Below, piece by piece: positions 46,772 to 56,700 of a stretch of DNA of 64,000 nucleotides; the first letter of the stretch is position 1, and each line of letters starts with the position of its first letter. Made by a program: the position numbers and the translations under genes. Location of the stretch: contig NZ_JARVKY010000007.1 of NCBI RefSeq assembly GCF_029813785.1, positions 1-64,000 on the forward strand. The letters run 5' to 3'. The notes under the pieces are model-generated. The model did not search any database, had not been told where the DNA came from, and saw only the letters and a list, made by a program, of their open reading frames with translations. Source of the DNA: Streptomyces sp. DH41 (GTDB lineage Bacteria; Actinomycetota; Actinomycetes; Streptomycetales; Streptomycetaceae).

Positions 46772-47800
46772 TCAGCGGAGCTGGGGGAGTACTTCGGCTC
46801 CGAGCCGCCGTACGTTCTCCTCGGTCGCCGCGAGGTCTCCGGACCCCTCGACGAGCAGGGCGAAGCGGTTGATGCCGGTCCGCTCGCCGGTCGCCGCGAG
46901 CCGGTCCGCGCACAGCCGGGGCGGCCCCACCGGGTGCAGTCCGCAGAGCAGTTCGGTGTAGGCGTGCGGGTCGCGCATCCGCCGGGGGCGGTCGTCCACC
47001 GTGACATGGGCGCCGAGCCCCTGCCGAAGCCAGCCCGGCATGGCTTTGAGCAGGGTCTCCGCCGCGTCCGTGCGACGGTCCGCGATCTGGCAGACGCCGG
47101 CCGACACATGGCCCGCGTGGTCGATCTCCGCCGCCGGCCGCCGGGCCGCACGGGCGTGCCTGCGCCACAGGGCCACCATCTCGGCCTTCTCCTCGTCCCC
47201 GACGTGCATCCCGAGCAGCATCGGCAGCCCCCGCTCGGCCGCCGTGCGCACGCTCGCCGGGGAGGTACAGGCGACGACGACCTCCGGGCCCGCGCCCTCC
47301 GTCAGGGACTCGGAGGGGCGCGGCACGACGGGCACCTCACGGAACCTGAAGCGTTCGCCGAAGGCGCCGACGGCCGGTTCGCGCAGCCAGCGCACCAGCA
47401 GATCGAGTGACTCCGGAAAGCCCTCCTCGTACGCCTCCAGGCCCGCGCCGAACACCTCCAGGTCCACCCACGGGCCGCCCCGTCCCACGCCCAGCGAGAA
47501 CCGGCCGCCGCTCGTGACGTGCAGCAGCGCGGCCTGCTCGCCGAGTGCCACGGGGTGGGCGGTGGGCAGTACGCTGACCGCGGTGCCGACCCGGATACGA
47601 CGGGTACGGCCCAGCAGCAGCGCGGCCAGCGTGACGGCCGACGGGCATGTGCCGTACGGCACGAAGTGGTGCTCGGCCAGCCAGACCGTGTCGAGTCCCG
47701 CCTCCTCGGCCACCTCGGCCGAGCGGACCGCGCGGTGCAGCGCCTCCCCCTGGCCCTGGCCCGGGAACTGGGCGCCCAACACGAAACTTCCTACGCGCAT
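46772..47800 (-). CDS. LLM-class (luciferase-like) flavin-dependent oxidoreductase
   Basis: Protein of 342 residues from ATG 47800 with AGGAAAAGG upstream. TIM-barrel bacterial luciferase-like pattern: WLAEHHFVPYGTCPSAV near residue 45, RIRVGTAVSVLPTAHPVALGEQ, and GGRFSLGVGRGG. These enzymes use reduced FMN or F420; Streptomyces makes both, and the sequence does not decide which. Substrate unknown. Confidence 0.9.
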   Translation of the reverse strand: MRVGSFVLGAQFPGQGQGEALHRAVRSAEVAEEAGLDTVWLAEHHFVPYGTCPSAVTLAALLLGRTRRIRVGTAVSVLPTAHPVALGEQAALLHVTSGGRFSLGVGRGGPWVDLEVFGAGLEAYEEGFPESLDLLVRWLREPAVGAFGERFRFREVPVVPRPSESLTEGAGPEVVVACTSPASVRTAAERGLPMLLGMHVGDEEKAEMVALWRRHARAARRPAAEIDHAGHVSAGVCQIADRRTDAAETLLKAMPGWLRQGLGAHVTVDDRPRRMRDPHAYTELLCGLHPVGPPRLCADRLAATGERTGINRFALLVEGSGDLAATEENVRRLGAEVLPQLR

Positions 47801-48078
47801 TGCCTTTTCCTGCTTCCTCGGCTCCGACACGGAGCTCCCCCACAGGGCATAACCGTCTGACACGTGCCGAGGACACGGCCGGGCGGAGGGATTTGCGGAT
47901 TGTCTACAGAATCAGCCGTTGTGGCGGTGCTGTATCGGCTGTCGCGAGGGGGCCGCGACGGCTCCCGCGCGAGCCCTCCGGGGGGAGTTGCGGTGGTTGG
48001 AGGCGTACGTGTACCCCTGTCCGTGCCGCGTAGGCTGGACGCCGCCCGCATTCCCCGAAGAGCTCCGTGAGGTGTCCC

Positions 48079-48411
48079 GTGTCCCCGCGTCGCAACCGAC
48101 CCAAGGCAGCCGGTTCGTCCGGCCGGAGCGCCGAGGACGACGGCTCCGGCCGCTACGGCGGCTGGCAGTCGTCGGAGAGCTGGCAGGGCGAGGACTGGAG
48201 CGTACGGCATGTGGCGGGCGCGAGCGCCCAGGGCAAGTCGTACCGCTGCCCGGGCTGCGACCAGCTCATCCCGGGCGGTGTCCCGCATGTGGTGGCCTGG
48301 CCGGCGCACTCGGGCGTCGACGACCGCCGGCACTGGCACAAGTCCTGCTGGAACGCGAAGGACCGCCGCACCACGCGGGTGCAGCGGTCCCGTAACGCGC
48401 CGAAGTTCTGA
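48079..48411 (+). CDS. Conserved small protein with CxxC...HxxC zinc-like motif
   Basis: Protein of 110 residues. GTG 48079 is chosen because GAGG lies 6 bases upstream; a GTG 12 bases earlier is possible. The basic N-terminus (SPRRNRPK) is followed by a Trp/Ser-rich linker and then RCPGCDQLIPGG, HVVAWP and HWHKSCW, which together could bind zinc. The C-terminus is again basic. It may bind nucleic acid. A -10-like TAGGCT lies at 48031-48036. Similar proteins are annotated only as hypothetical or ATP/GTP-binding in other streptomycetes; the latter label has no motif to support it here. Confidence 0.8.
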   Translation: MSPRRNRPKAAGSSGRSAEDDGSGRYGGWQSSESWQGEDWSVRHVAGASAQGKSYRCPGCDQLIPGGVPHVVAWPAHSGVDDRRHWHKSCWNAKDRRTTRVQRSRNAPKF

Positions 48412-48447
48412 GCGCCCCTACACGTTGCGCTGCTGAACCTTCCGCTC

Positions 48448-49317
48448 CTACACGTCCCGCTTCTCCAGCAGCGCGTACGCGCCGGCGTACGCGACGGCCG
48501 TCACGCCGAGCATGATCCACAGCGGGTCCCAGCCGGACGGACCGGAGTCACTGAGCGAGTTGGCGTAGAAGATGCTCATCTGGTTGGGGATCGAGTACTC
48601 GAACAGCGCCTGCTGCACGTCCCTGAGCGACTCGGTGAACATGAACAACGCGATCACCAGGGGGGCGAGCAGCGTCCCGATCATGATCGTGATGGCGCCC
48701 GCGGAGTGCCGGATGATCGAGCCGATGGCGAGCGACAGCAGCCCGAGCAGCGCGATGTAGAACGAGACACCGAACGTGGCCTTCAGCCACTCGCCGCCGG
48801 TGGGCGCGTCGGCCCCGTTGCCCTCCAGGAGCGCCGTGTGCGCGAGGGCGACGAGCGCCGTGCACACCAGCGTCACGACGAAGGCCACCAGGAAGAACAC
48901 GATCGCCTTCGCCGCGAGGACCCGGCCGCGGCTCGGGCAGGCGGTCATCGTGGTCCGCACCATGCCGGTGCCGTACTCCGAGGCGGTGGTCATCACACCG
49001 AGGGTGATGACGCAGATGCTGCCGAGGAGCAGCCCGAAGAAGCCCAGCTCCAGGGAGTTCGCACCGGTGAGGTCGGACGAGGTGCTCGCCACCACCAGGC
49101 CGGTCAGCAGCCCGATGCCGACGACCAGCAGGACGAACACGCCCAGCGTCCACATCGTCGAGCGCACCGACTTGATCTTCGTCCACTCGGAGGCGAGCGC
49201 GTGGCCGAGGTGCGTGCGCACCACCGGGATCGGCGACGTGTAGGTGGGGTACGGAGATCCGGGCGCCGCCTGCCAGTCGGGTGCGGCCTGCTGCGTCGGG
49301 GGCTGGGGCGTGCTCAT
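48448..49317 (-). CDS. ABC-2 type exporter permease, cassette B
   Basis: Protein of 289 residues starting in a 4-base overlap with its ATPase gene (ATGA). A Pro/Gln-rich cytoplasmic N-terminus (about 1-35) precedes ASEWTKIKSVRSTMWTLG, the start of the membrane region, and six hydrophobic segments follow. The TASEYGTGMVRTTMTACPSR segment is typical of this ABC-2 subfamily. The C-terminus YALLEKRDV is close to that of the cassette A permease (VVLKKRDA). Substrate unknown. Confidence 0.9.
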   Translation of the reverse strand: MSTPQPPTQQAAPDWQAAPGSPYPTYTSPIPVVRTHLGHALASEWTKIKSVRSTMWTLGVFVLLVVGIGLLTGLVVASTSSDLTGANSLELGFFGLLLGSICVITLGVMTTASEYGTGMVRTTMTACPSRGRVLAAKAIVFFLVAFVVTLVCTALVALAHTALLEGNGADAPTGGEWLKATFGVSFYIALLGLLSLAIGSIIRHSAGAITIMIGTLLAPLVIALFMFTESLRDVQQALFEYSIPNQMSIFYANSLSDSGPSGWDPLWIMLGVTAVAYAGAYALLEKRDV

Positions 49318-50654
49318 CGGGCGTCCTCGGACTTGGTCGGGTCGGTGACGGGCGCGGGCGCGGGGGACGGCGGGGGCGTGGGTGAGGGCGAGGGAGCGGC
49401 GCCGGGCGGCGCGGTGACCGGGGCGGGCGCCTGCTGCGGCTGCGGGGTCCGGGGGGCCTGCGGGGCCTGCGGCGCCTGCGGGATCTGAGGATTCTGCGGG
49501 ACCTGCTGCGCCGCGTACGGGTTGACGGGCGGACCGCCCGGCACCGCGCCGGGCGCGGCCGGGGCGCCGTACGGTCCCGCCGGGGCCTGGCCCGGCGCGC
49601 CCTGGGGCGGCGGGAAGGGCTGGGAGCCCTGCTGGGGCGGCGGCGGGGCGTACCAGCCGGGCTGGCCCTGTCCGGGCACCGGCATCGGCGGCTGCGCGCC
49701 GGGCGGCAGCGGCTGCTGGAGCCCGGCCTTCTGGTCGGCGGTCGACCGGTAGTCCACGGCGCCCTGCGTCATCCGCATGTACGCCTCCTCCAGCGAGGCC
49801 TGGTGCGGCGACAGCTCCCACAGCCGTACGTCGCTGTCGTGCGCGATGTCGCTGATCCGGGGGAGCGGCAGCCCCATCACCCGCAGCCCGCCGTCCTGCT
49901 CGGGCAGCACCTGTCCGCCCGCCTCGGTCAGCGCGGACGTCAGCTTCTCGCGCAGTTGCGGCTCGCTGTCCGGCGTCCGCACGCGCGCGAAGTCGGCGGA
50001 GTTGGCCGAGATGAAGTCCTTCACGCTCATGTCGGAGAGCAGCTGGCCGCGCCCGATGACGATCAGGTGGTCGGCGGTCAGCGCCATCTCGCTCATCAGG
50101 TGCGAGGAGACGAAGACGGTACGGCCCTCCGCGGCGAGCGCCTTCATCAGGTTGCGGACCCAGTGGATGCCCTCGGGGTCGAGGCCGTTGACCGGCTCGT
50201 CGAACAGCAGCACCTGAGGGTCGCCGAGCAGTGCCGCGGCGATGCCGAGCCGCTGGCCCATGCCGAGGGAGAAGCCCTTGGAACGCCGTCTGGCCACGTC
50301 CTGGAGGCCGACCACGCCGAGCACCTCGTCCACGCGCCGGGCCGGGATGCCCGAGAGCTGGGCCAGGCTCAGCAGGTGGTTTCGGGCGGCCCGGCCGCCG
50401 TGCACCGCCTTGGCGTCGAGCAGTGCCCCGACCTGGCGGGCGGCGTTGGGCAGCTTGCGGTACGGGTGGCCGCTGATCGTCACATGCCCGGAGGTCGGGT
50501 TGTCCAGGCCGAGGATCATCCGCATCGTCGTCGACTTGCCCGAGCCGTTGGGCCCCAGGAAGCCGGTGACGGCGCCGGGCCGCACCTGGAAGGAGAGGTT
50601 GTACACGGCGGTCTTGTCGCCGTAGCGCTTGGTCAGGCCGACAGCCTCGATCAT
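49314..50654 (-). CDS. ABC exporter ATPase with Pro/Gln-rich tail, cassette B
   Basis: Protein of 446 residues from ATG 50654 (GTG 50663 possible). The ATPase occupies residues 1-305: Walker A GPNGSGKSTTMRM, signature FSLGMGQRLGIAAAL (SLGMGQ in place of the usual SGGQ), Walker B VLLFDEPVNGLDPEGI, H-loop FVSSHLMSEMALTADH. A ~130-residue tail of Pro, Gln, Ala and Gly follows (for example PPPPQQGSQPFPPPQG), which is rare for ABC ATPases and absent from cassette A. The tail could mediate protein contacts. Confidence 0.92.
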   Translation of the reverse strand: MIEAVGLTKRYGDKTAVYNLSFQVRPGAVTGFLGPNGSGKSTTMRMILGLDNPTSGHVTISGHPYRKLPNAARQVGALLDAKAVHGGRAARNHLLSLAQLSGIPARRVDEVLGVVGLQDVARRRSKGFSLGMGQRLGIAAALLGDPQVLLFDEPVNGLDPEGIHWVRNLMKALAAEGRTVFVSSHLMSEMALTADHLIVIGRGQLLSDMSVKDFISANSADFARVRTPDSEPQLREKLTSALTEAGGQVLPEQDGGLRVMGLPLPRISDIAHDSDVRLWELSPHQASLEEAYMRMTQGAVDYRSTADQKAGLQQPLPPGAQPPMPVPGQGQPGWYAPPPPQQGSQPFPPPQGAPGQAPAGPYGAPAAPGAVPGGPPVNPYAAQQVPQNPQIPQAPQAPQAPRTPQPQQAPAPVTAPPGAAPSPSPTPPPSPAPAPVTDPTKSEDAR

Positions 50655-50796
50655 GCTCCGCACCCATCGAAAGGTTCAGGGACAGCAGGGCACACGCCCC
50701 CGTAAGGGTTAGGAGGATAACGAGGCGCTGACGGTTCCGTTCAAGCCCGGGCAAAATCCGGGCACGGACGGAACCCGTCCAGCGTCCGCCCGGTCC

Positions 50797-51573
50797 TCAG
50801 GCGTCCCGCTTCTTCAGCACAACGTACCCGCCGACGAGTGCCGCGATCACCCACACTGCCATGATCCCGAGGCCGCCCCAGGGACCGTACGGGACGTCGT
50901 CGTCGATCGGCGTGACCACCTGCATGATCTTGCTGCCGGCCTGGTCGGGCAGGAACCGGCCGATCTTCTCCGTCGCCGGGACGTTGCCCAGGATGTTGGA
51001 GATCAGGAAGAAGAACGGCATCAGGATGCCCAGCGACAGCATCGGTGAGCGCAGCATCGCGGCGACGCCCATCGAGAACATCGCGATCAGGGTCATGTAG
51101 AGGCCGCCGCCGATGACCGCGCGCAGCACGCCCGGATCGCCGATCGACGCCTTGAGGTCGCCGAGCATCGCCTGCCCGAGGAAGAAGGTGGCGAAGCTGG
51201 TGACCATGCTCACCACGAGGGCGAGCACCGTGGCCACGGCGATCTTGCTGAACAGGAAGGTGCCGCGTTGCGGCACGGCGGCCAGGGAGGTGCGGATCAT
51301 GCCGGAGCTGTACTCGTTCCCCACGACCAGCACCCCGAAGACGATCATCGCCAGCTGGCCGAGGCTCGTCCCGGCGAAGCTGATGAAGGTCGGGTCGAAG
51401 GAGAGCTGGTCCCGCTCGCTCAGATTGCCGAACTCGCTCTTCGACAGCGCCGAGATCAGCATGCCGAGGGCGATGGTGACGACCACGGCGAGGCCCAGCG
51501 TCCACACGGTGGACGCGACCGACCGGATCTTGGTCCACTCGGACCGGACGACCTGTGTCGCCGCCATGCTCAT
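50797..51573 (-). CDS. ABC-2 type exporter permease, cassette A
   Basis: Protein of 258 residues from ATG 51573, which overlaps the ATPase stop (ATGA) and follows GGAGGAAGGG; an ATG six bases later is less likely. Opens with QVVRSEWTKIRSVASTVWTL, then six hydrophobic segments and GNEYSSGMIRTSLAAVPQR. Close relative of the cassette B permease, so the two pairs arose by tandem duplication. Confidence 0.9.
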   Translation of the reverse strand: MSMAATQVVRSEWTKIRSVASTVWTLGLAVVVTIALGMLISALSKSEFGNLSERDQLSFDPTFISFAGTSLGQLAMIVFGVLVVGNEYSSGMIRTSLAAVPQRGTFLFSKIAVATVLALVVSMVTSFATFFLGQAMLGDLKASIGDPGVLRAVIGGGLYMTLIAMFSMGVAAMLRSPMLSLGILMPFFFLISNILGNVPATEKIGRFLPDQAGSKIMQVVTPIDDDVPYGPWGGLGIMAVWVIAALVGGYVVLKKRDA

Positions 51574-52541
51574 CCCTTCCTCCAGTCGCTGCCCCACTGT
51601 TGCTGCTGCTGCGGCGGCACCGCGCCGGGCGGCTGCCCGTCGTGCGCGTGGTACTCGACGGACTCCGCGGTCAGCTGCATGAACGCCTCCTCCAGCGAGG
51701 CCCGCTGCGGGCTCAGCTCGTGCAGCACGATCTGCTGCCGTGCCGCCAGCTCCCCGATCGCCTCCGACCTGTCACCGTCCACCTCGAGGACCTCGGCACC
51801 GGCCTCGACGACCGTGATGCCCTCGCCGTGCAGGACGTCGAGCAGCCGCTCGCGCTGCGGGGTGCGGATCCGGACGTAACTGCGCGAGTTCTCCGCGATG
51901 AAGTCGGCCATCGAGGTGTCCGCCAGCAGCCTGCCCTGGCCGATGACCACCAGATGGTCCGCCGTCAGCGCCATCTCGCTCATCAGGTGGGAGGAGACGA
52001 AGACCGTACGGCCCTGGGAGGCCAGTGTCTTCATCAGGTTGCGGATCCAGTGGATGCCCTCGGGGTCGAGGCCGTTGACCGGCTCGTCGAACATCAGGAT
52101 CCGCGGGTCGCCGAGCAGCGCGCCGGCGATGCCGAGCCGCTGGCCCATGCCGAGGGAGAAGCCCTTGGTCTTCTTCCGGGCGACCGCCGAGAGTCCGACC
52201 GTGTCCAGCACCTCACGCACCCGGTTGGCCGGAATGCCGTTGCTCTGCGCCAGGCACAGCAGATGGTTGTAGGCGCTGCGCCCGCCGTGCCAGGCCTTCG
52301 CCTCCAGCAGCGCGCCGATGTAGGTCAGCGGGTCCCTGAGCTGGTCGTAGTGCTTGCCGTCGATACGGACGTCGCCGGCGGTGGGCCGGTCCAGGCCCAG
52401 CACCATCCGCATGGTGGTCGACTTGCCCGCGCCGTTGGGTCCGAGGAAACCCGTGATGATGCCGGGTCTGACGGTGAAGGAGAGATTGTTGACCGCCACC
52501 TTCTCGCCGTACCGCTTGGTCAGCCCCTCGAGCTCGATCAT
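51570..52541 (-). CDS. ABC exporter ATPase, cassette A
   Basis: Protein of 323 residues from ATG 52541 (GTG 52550 possible). Walker A GPNGAGKSTTMRMVLG, signature FSLGMGQRLGIAGALL, Walker B ILMFDEPVNGLDPEGIHW, H-loop FVSSHLMSEMALTADH. The C-terminal ~100 residues (regulatory domain; VRIRTPQRERLLDVLH) end in a short Gln-rich stretch rather than the long tail of cassette B. Bacitracin/lantibiotic-type subfamily; substrate unknown. Confidence 0.93.
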   Translation of the reverse strand: MIELEGLTKRYGEKVAVNNLSFTVRPGIITGFLGPNGAGKSTTMRMVLGLDRPTAGDVRIDGKHYDQLRDPLTYIGALLEAKAWHGGRSAYNHLLCLAQSNGIPANRVREVLDTVGLSAVARKKTKGFSLGMGQRLGIAGALLGDPRILMFDEPVNGLDPEGIHWIRNLMKTLASQGRTVFVSSHLMSEMALTADHLVVIGQGRLLADTSMADFIAENSRSYVRIRTPQRERLLDVLHGEGITVVEAGAEVLEVDGDRSEAIGELAARQQIVLHELSPQRASLEEAFMQLTAESVEYHAHDGQPPGAVPPQQQQQWGSDWRKG

Positions 52542-52559
52542 GGCGCCCACGGTAAAACG

Positions 52560-52601
52560 GGACGAAGCCCACTGCCACCCCAGTGACAGAAGGCTTCGTC
52601 C
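52560..52601 (-). terminator. filP terminator
   Basis: GGACGAAGCC (52560-52569) pairs with GGCTTCGTCC (52592-52601), with an inner ACTG/CAGT stem. On the minus strand it is followed by cgTTTTacc, and it lies 37 bases past the filP stop. Confidence 0.75.
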
Positions 52602-52637
52602 TTGTTCCGTCCTTGTTCGGCCGGCGTACGTCCCGCG

Positions 52638-53573
52638 TCAGCGGGACTGCTGGGCCGGCACCCCGCGGGAGGCCGGCTCGTCCTCGGCCGGCGTACCGGC
52701 GGCGGCGACCGCGGCGCCCGTGAGCGTCGCCAGCATCTCGCGCACGTTGGTCAGCTGCGCGTTGATGGAGTCGCGGCGGTTGGTGAGGGCCGCGAGCTCG
52801 CGCTCCGATTCCGAACGGATCCGGTCCGCCTTCGCGTTCGCGTCGGCCACGATGTCCTCGGCCTGGCGCTGCGCCGTCTCGACGGTCTGGCGGGCGCGGC
52901 GCTCGGCGTCCGTGCGCAGCTTCTCCGCCTCCAGACGCAGCTGCTCCGCGCGGTGCTCGATCTCCGCGAGGCGCTTCTCGGCCTTGGCCTGACGGGAGGC
53001 CAGGTCGCGCTCGGACTGCTCCCGGCGCTTGGCGAGGTTCGTCTCGAAGTCGGCGGCGGCCTGGGCGGCCTTGGCGCGGGTCTCCTCGAAGAGGGCGTCC
53101 GCCTCCTCGCGCTTGGACTGCGCGTCCTTCTGCGCCTCGGAACGCAGCTGCGAGGCGTCGCTCTTGGCCTTCTCGACGATCCGGACGCCCTCGTCCTCGG
53201 CCTTGGCCTTGCGCTCCGCGGAGTACGATTCCGCGTCGTTGCGCACCTGCTGGGCCGCCGACTCGGCGAGCTCGCGGTGCTGCTCGGCCGCGCGCCGGGC
53301 CTCCTCACGCAGGTCCTTCGCCTCTTCCTCGGCGAGACGCAGGATCTTCTCGACCCGGGCACCGAGACCGGCGTACGACGGCTCGGCGTCGTTGACCTGG
53401 GCCTGGGCGTTCTGGGTTTCGAGGTGGAGTTCCTCGATGCGCTTTTCCAGAGCGGTGATGCGGGCGAGAGCGCTGTCACGGTCGGAGACGAGCTTGGAGA
53501 TCCGTTCGTCCACCTGAGCGCGGTCGTACCCACGCCGCACAAGCTCGAAGCCGTAGGGGGAAGTGTCGCTCAT
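52638..53573 (-). CDS. filP: FilP, intermediate-filament-like cytoskeletal protein
   Basis: Protein of 311 residues from ATG 53573 with AGGAACCCC upstream. An N-terminal DivIVA-like patch (YGFELVRRGYDRAQVDERI) precedes a long coiled coil with heptads rich in Ala, Glu, Arg, Lys and Gln (about 25-285) and a short unstructured tail. In Streptomyces, FilP forms filaments behind the growing tip, gives hyphae stiffness and interacts with Scy and DivIVA. Length and position next to scy fit FilP (310 residues in S. coelicolor, from memory). It has its own terminator and probably its own promoter in the 207-bp gap after scy. Confidence 0.95.
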   Translation of the reverse strand: MSDTSPYGFELVRRGYDRAQVDERISKLVSDRDSALARITALEKRIEELHLETQNAQAQVNDAEPSYAGLGARVEKILRLAEEEAKDLREEARRAAEQHRELAESAAQQVRNDAESYSAERKAKAEDEGVRIVEKAKSDASQLRSEAQKDAQSKREEADALFEETRAKAAQAAADFETNLAKRREQSERDLASRQAKAEKRLAEIEHRAEQLRLEAEKLRTDAERRARQTVETAQRQAEDIVADANAKADRIRSESERELAALTNRRDSINAQLTNVREMLATLTGAAVAAAGTPAEDEPASRGVPAQQSR

Positions 53574-53780
53574 GGGGTTCCTGTCGAAAGAGACCGGTGA
53601 GGTGATAGAGGGAATCCTAGGCGCCAATGCGGTGAGTCATCGAGCGGATGCACGTTTGGTACGGAGAATGACCCCTCTTTCGGGTGGCTGACCCCCGGAA
53701 GGCTTGCCAAAGTCATGGTCAAGGGTCTGGACAGCGATCCGGCCAAAGATCTCCAGGAGACACCCGATCCGCGCCCGGCG

Positions 53781-56700
53781 CTAGCCGTCTGACGACTTGC
53801 CACCCGAACGTGGGGCACCGACCGTTGCTCCCGCCTTGACCCCGTTGTCCTTGCCGCCGCCCGTCGGCGCCTCGAAGGACTCCAGCGCCTCCAGCACGTC
53901 CTGCACCCGGGAGATCTCCGCGTTGATGTCCTCGCGGCGCCGCACCAGGATCTCCAGCTCGCGCTTGCCCTCCTCGACCGTGTGCCTGGCCTCCTCGACC
54001 GCCTCGGCCTTGATCGCCTCGGCCTCCCGGACCAGGGACGCCTTCTTCTGCTCGGCCTCCTTGAGCAGCCCCTCCGCCTTCTTGACGGCGGCGATACGCA
54101 CCTTGCCGGCCTCGGAATTGGCCTCCGACACCAGCTCCTTGGCCTTCGCCTCCGCCTTGGCCAGCTGCTCCTCGGCGGCCTTGACGAGCGCGTCGCAGCG
54201 GTCGCCGGCCGACTTCATCGTGTCGGCGGCCTCGCGGCGGGCCCGCTCGTGCAACTCCTCGATCTCGGAGGTGAGCCGCTCGCGCAGCTCCTCCGCGCGC
54301 TCCCTGATGGCGGTCGAGTCCCGGCGGGCCCCGACCAGCAGCTCGTCCGCGTCCGTACGGGCCTTCTCCACCCGGGTGTTGCCCTCGACCGTCGCCTCCG
54401 CGACGATCCGGTCGGCCTCCGTGCGGGCCGCGCCGACCATCGTGTCGGCCTGCGACTCGGCGTCCGCGGTGGCCTTCTGGGCCTGCTGCTGGGCCTCGGT
54501 GAGCAGCTTGTCGGCCTCGGCCGTGGTCTCCGTGATGAGCGTGTCGACCTGCTCGGCCGCCTCCGAACGCCGCTTGTTGGCGTCCTTGCGGGCCTCGTCG
54601 AGGGTGCGCTCGGCCTCCTCGCGGGCGGCCGTGGTGACCCGTTCGGCCTCCGCCGCCGCCTCGGTCCGGACGCGTTCCGCCTCGGTGCGCAGGCGTTCGG
54701 CGTGCTGCTGGGCGGAGCCGACCGTGTCGGCGGCCTCGGCGCGCAGCCGCTCCGCCTCCCCGGTGGCGTCCGAGATCAGCTGCTCGGCCCGGGCACTCGC
54801 CTCGGCCCGGACCCGGTCGGCCTCGGCGACCGTCTCGGCCCGAAGCCGCTCCGCCTCGCCGGCCGCCTCCGTGCGTACCCGCCCGGCCTCGTCGGCCGCC
54901 TCGGTGCGGACGCGCTCCGCCTCCGTGACGGTCTCCGTCCGGAGCCGGTCGGTCTCGGCCACCGTCTCCGTCGTCAGCCGCTCCGCCTCGGAGCGCGCCT
55001 CGGTGATCAGGGTGTCCGCCTGCGTCGCCGCGTCGGACCGGATGCGGTTGGCGTCCTCGCGGGCGTCCGCCCGGGTACGCGACGCGGACTGCTCGGCCTC
55101 GGCGATGGCGTCGGAGGCCTCCGTGCGCGCCCGCTGGGCGTGCTCGGAGACGTCCGCACGGATCCGGTCGGCCTCCGTGATGGCCTCGGACACCGTCCGC
55201 TCGGCCAGCGCCTTGGCGGCCTCCGTCTCCTCCTGCGCCTCGTGCCGCAGCCGTCCGGCGTCCTCGCTCGCCCGCTCCCGCTCCGCGTAGGCGTCGGCGC
55301 GGACCCGGTCCGCCTCCTCCTCGGACTCGCGCCGGACGCGCTCCGCCGCGTGCTCGGCGGCGCTGCGCAGTCCGGTGATCTCCTCCTGGGCCTGCTCGTG
55401 CAGCCCGGCGACGGACTCCCGTACCTGTGTCGCGTGCTGCTCGGCGGCCGACACCATCTCGGTCGCGCGCCGGTCGGCCTCCTCGACCAGCCTGGTCGCC
55501 TCGGCCTGCGCCTCCTCCACGCGGTTGCGCGCCGAGGCCAGCAGCTCCTCGCTCTGCTCGCGGGCCCGCTCGCGCTCCTGGTCCGCCTCCTGCCGGGCGT
55601 CGCCGAGCAGTTCCTCGGCCTCGCGGCGGCGCCGGGCGGCCTCCTCCTGGGCGGCGGCCAGCGTCTCGGAGGCCTCGGCGGCGATGCGCTCGGCGGCGCT
55701 CTGCGCCTCCGCCCGCACCCGGTCGGCGCTCTCCTGCGCCTCCGACTTCAGCCGCTCCGCCTCGCCCGCGGCCTCGGACCGCAGCCGTACGGCGACGGCC
55801 TCGCCCTCCGCGCGGGAGGCGGAGGCGTCCGCGGCGGCCTCGGTACGCAGCCGCTCGGCCTCGGTCTCGGCCTGCTGCTGGAGCGTACGGATCCGCTCGG
55901 CGGCCTCGGTGCGCAGCCGCTCGCTCTCCTCGGCGGCCTCGCGGCGGATCCGCTCGCCCTCCTCGCGGGCCTCGGTCAGCGCCTGCTCGGCCGCCGTGCG
56001 GCGTTCCTCGGCCTCGGTCTGGAGCCGCGTCAACTCCTCGGCGGCCTCCTCCCGGCGGGCCTCGACGGCACGCTCGGTCTCCTCGCGCAGCTCGCGGGCG
56101 GTGCGCTCGGCCTCGGCCTGGAGCTCCTCGGCCCGCTCGGCGGCCTCCGCGCGGTGCCGCTCGGCCTCCGCGCGGGTGCGCTCCAGGGTCTCCTCGGCCT
56201 GCCGGCGCAGGGTCGTCGCCCGCTCGATGGCCTCGGCACGGACCTTCTCGCCGTCCGCCGCCGCGGTCTGCCTGAGCTCGTCCGCGTCCGCCTTGGCCTT
56301 GGCGAGCAGCTCCTCGGCGGTCTTCGCGGCCTCCTCGATCTGCGCCACGGCCTCCTTGCGGGCCTCGGCGCGGAGCTTCTCGCCCTCTTCGACCGCGTCG
56401 GCCCGCAGCTGCTCGGCCTCGCCGCGCAGCCGGCGCGCCTCCTCCTGCAGCTCGACCGTCTTGGCGCGGTACTCCTTGGTGTCGTCCTTCGCCGCACCCT
56501 TGAGCTGGGTGGCGATGTCGTGCGCCTCGGCGCGCAGCCGGTCCGCCTCGGCCTCGGCCTCGGTGCGGATCCGCTCGGCCTCCTCGGTGGCGGCCTTCGT
56601 GGTCCGCTTGGCGTCCTCGGACGCCTTGTTCAGCACGTCCTCGGCGGTCTTGGCCGCCTTGGACAGCTGGGTGGCCGACTCCTCGGCGGTGATCGTGCGG

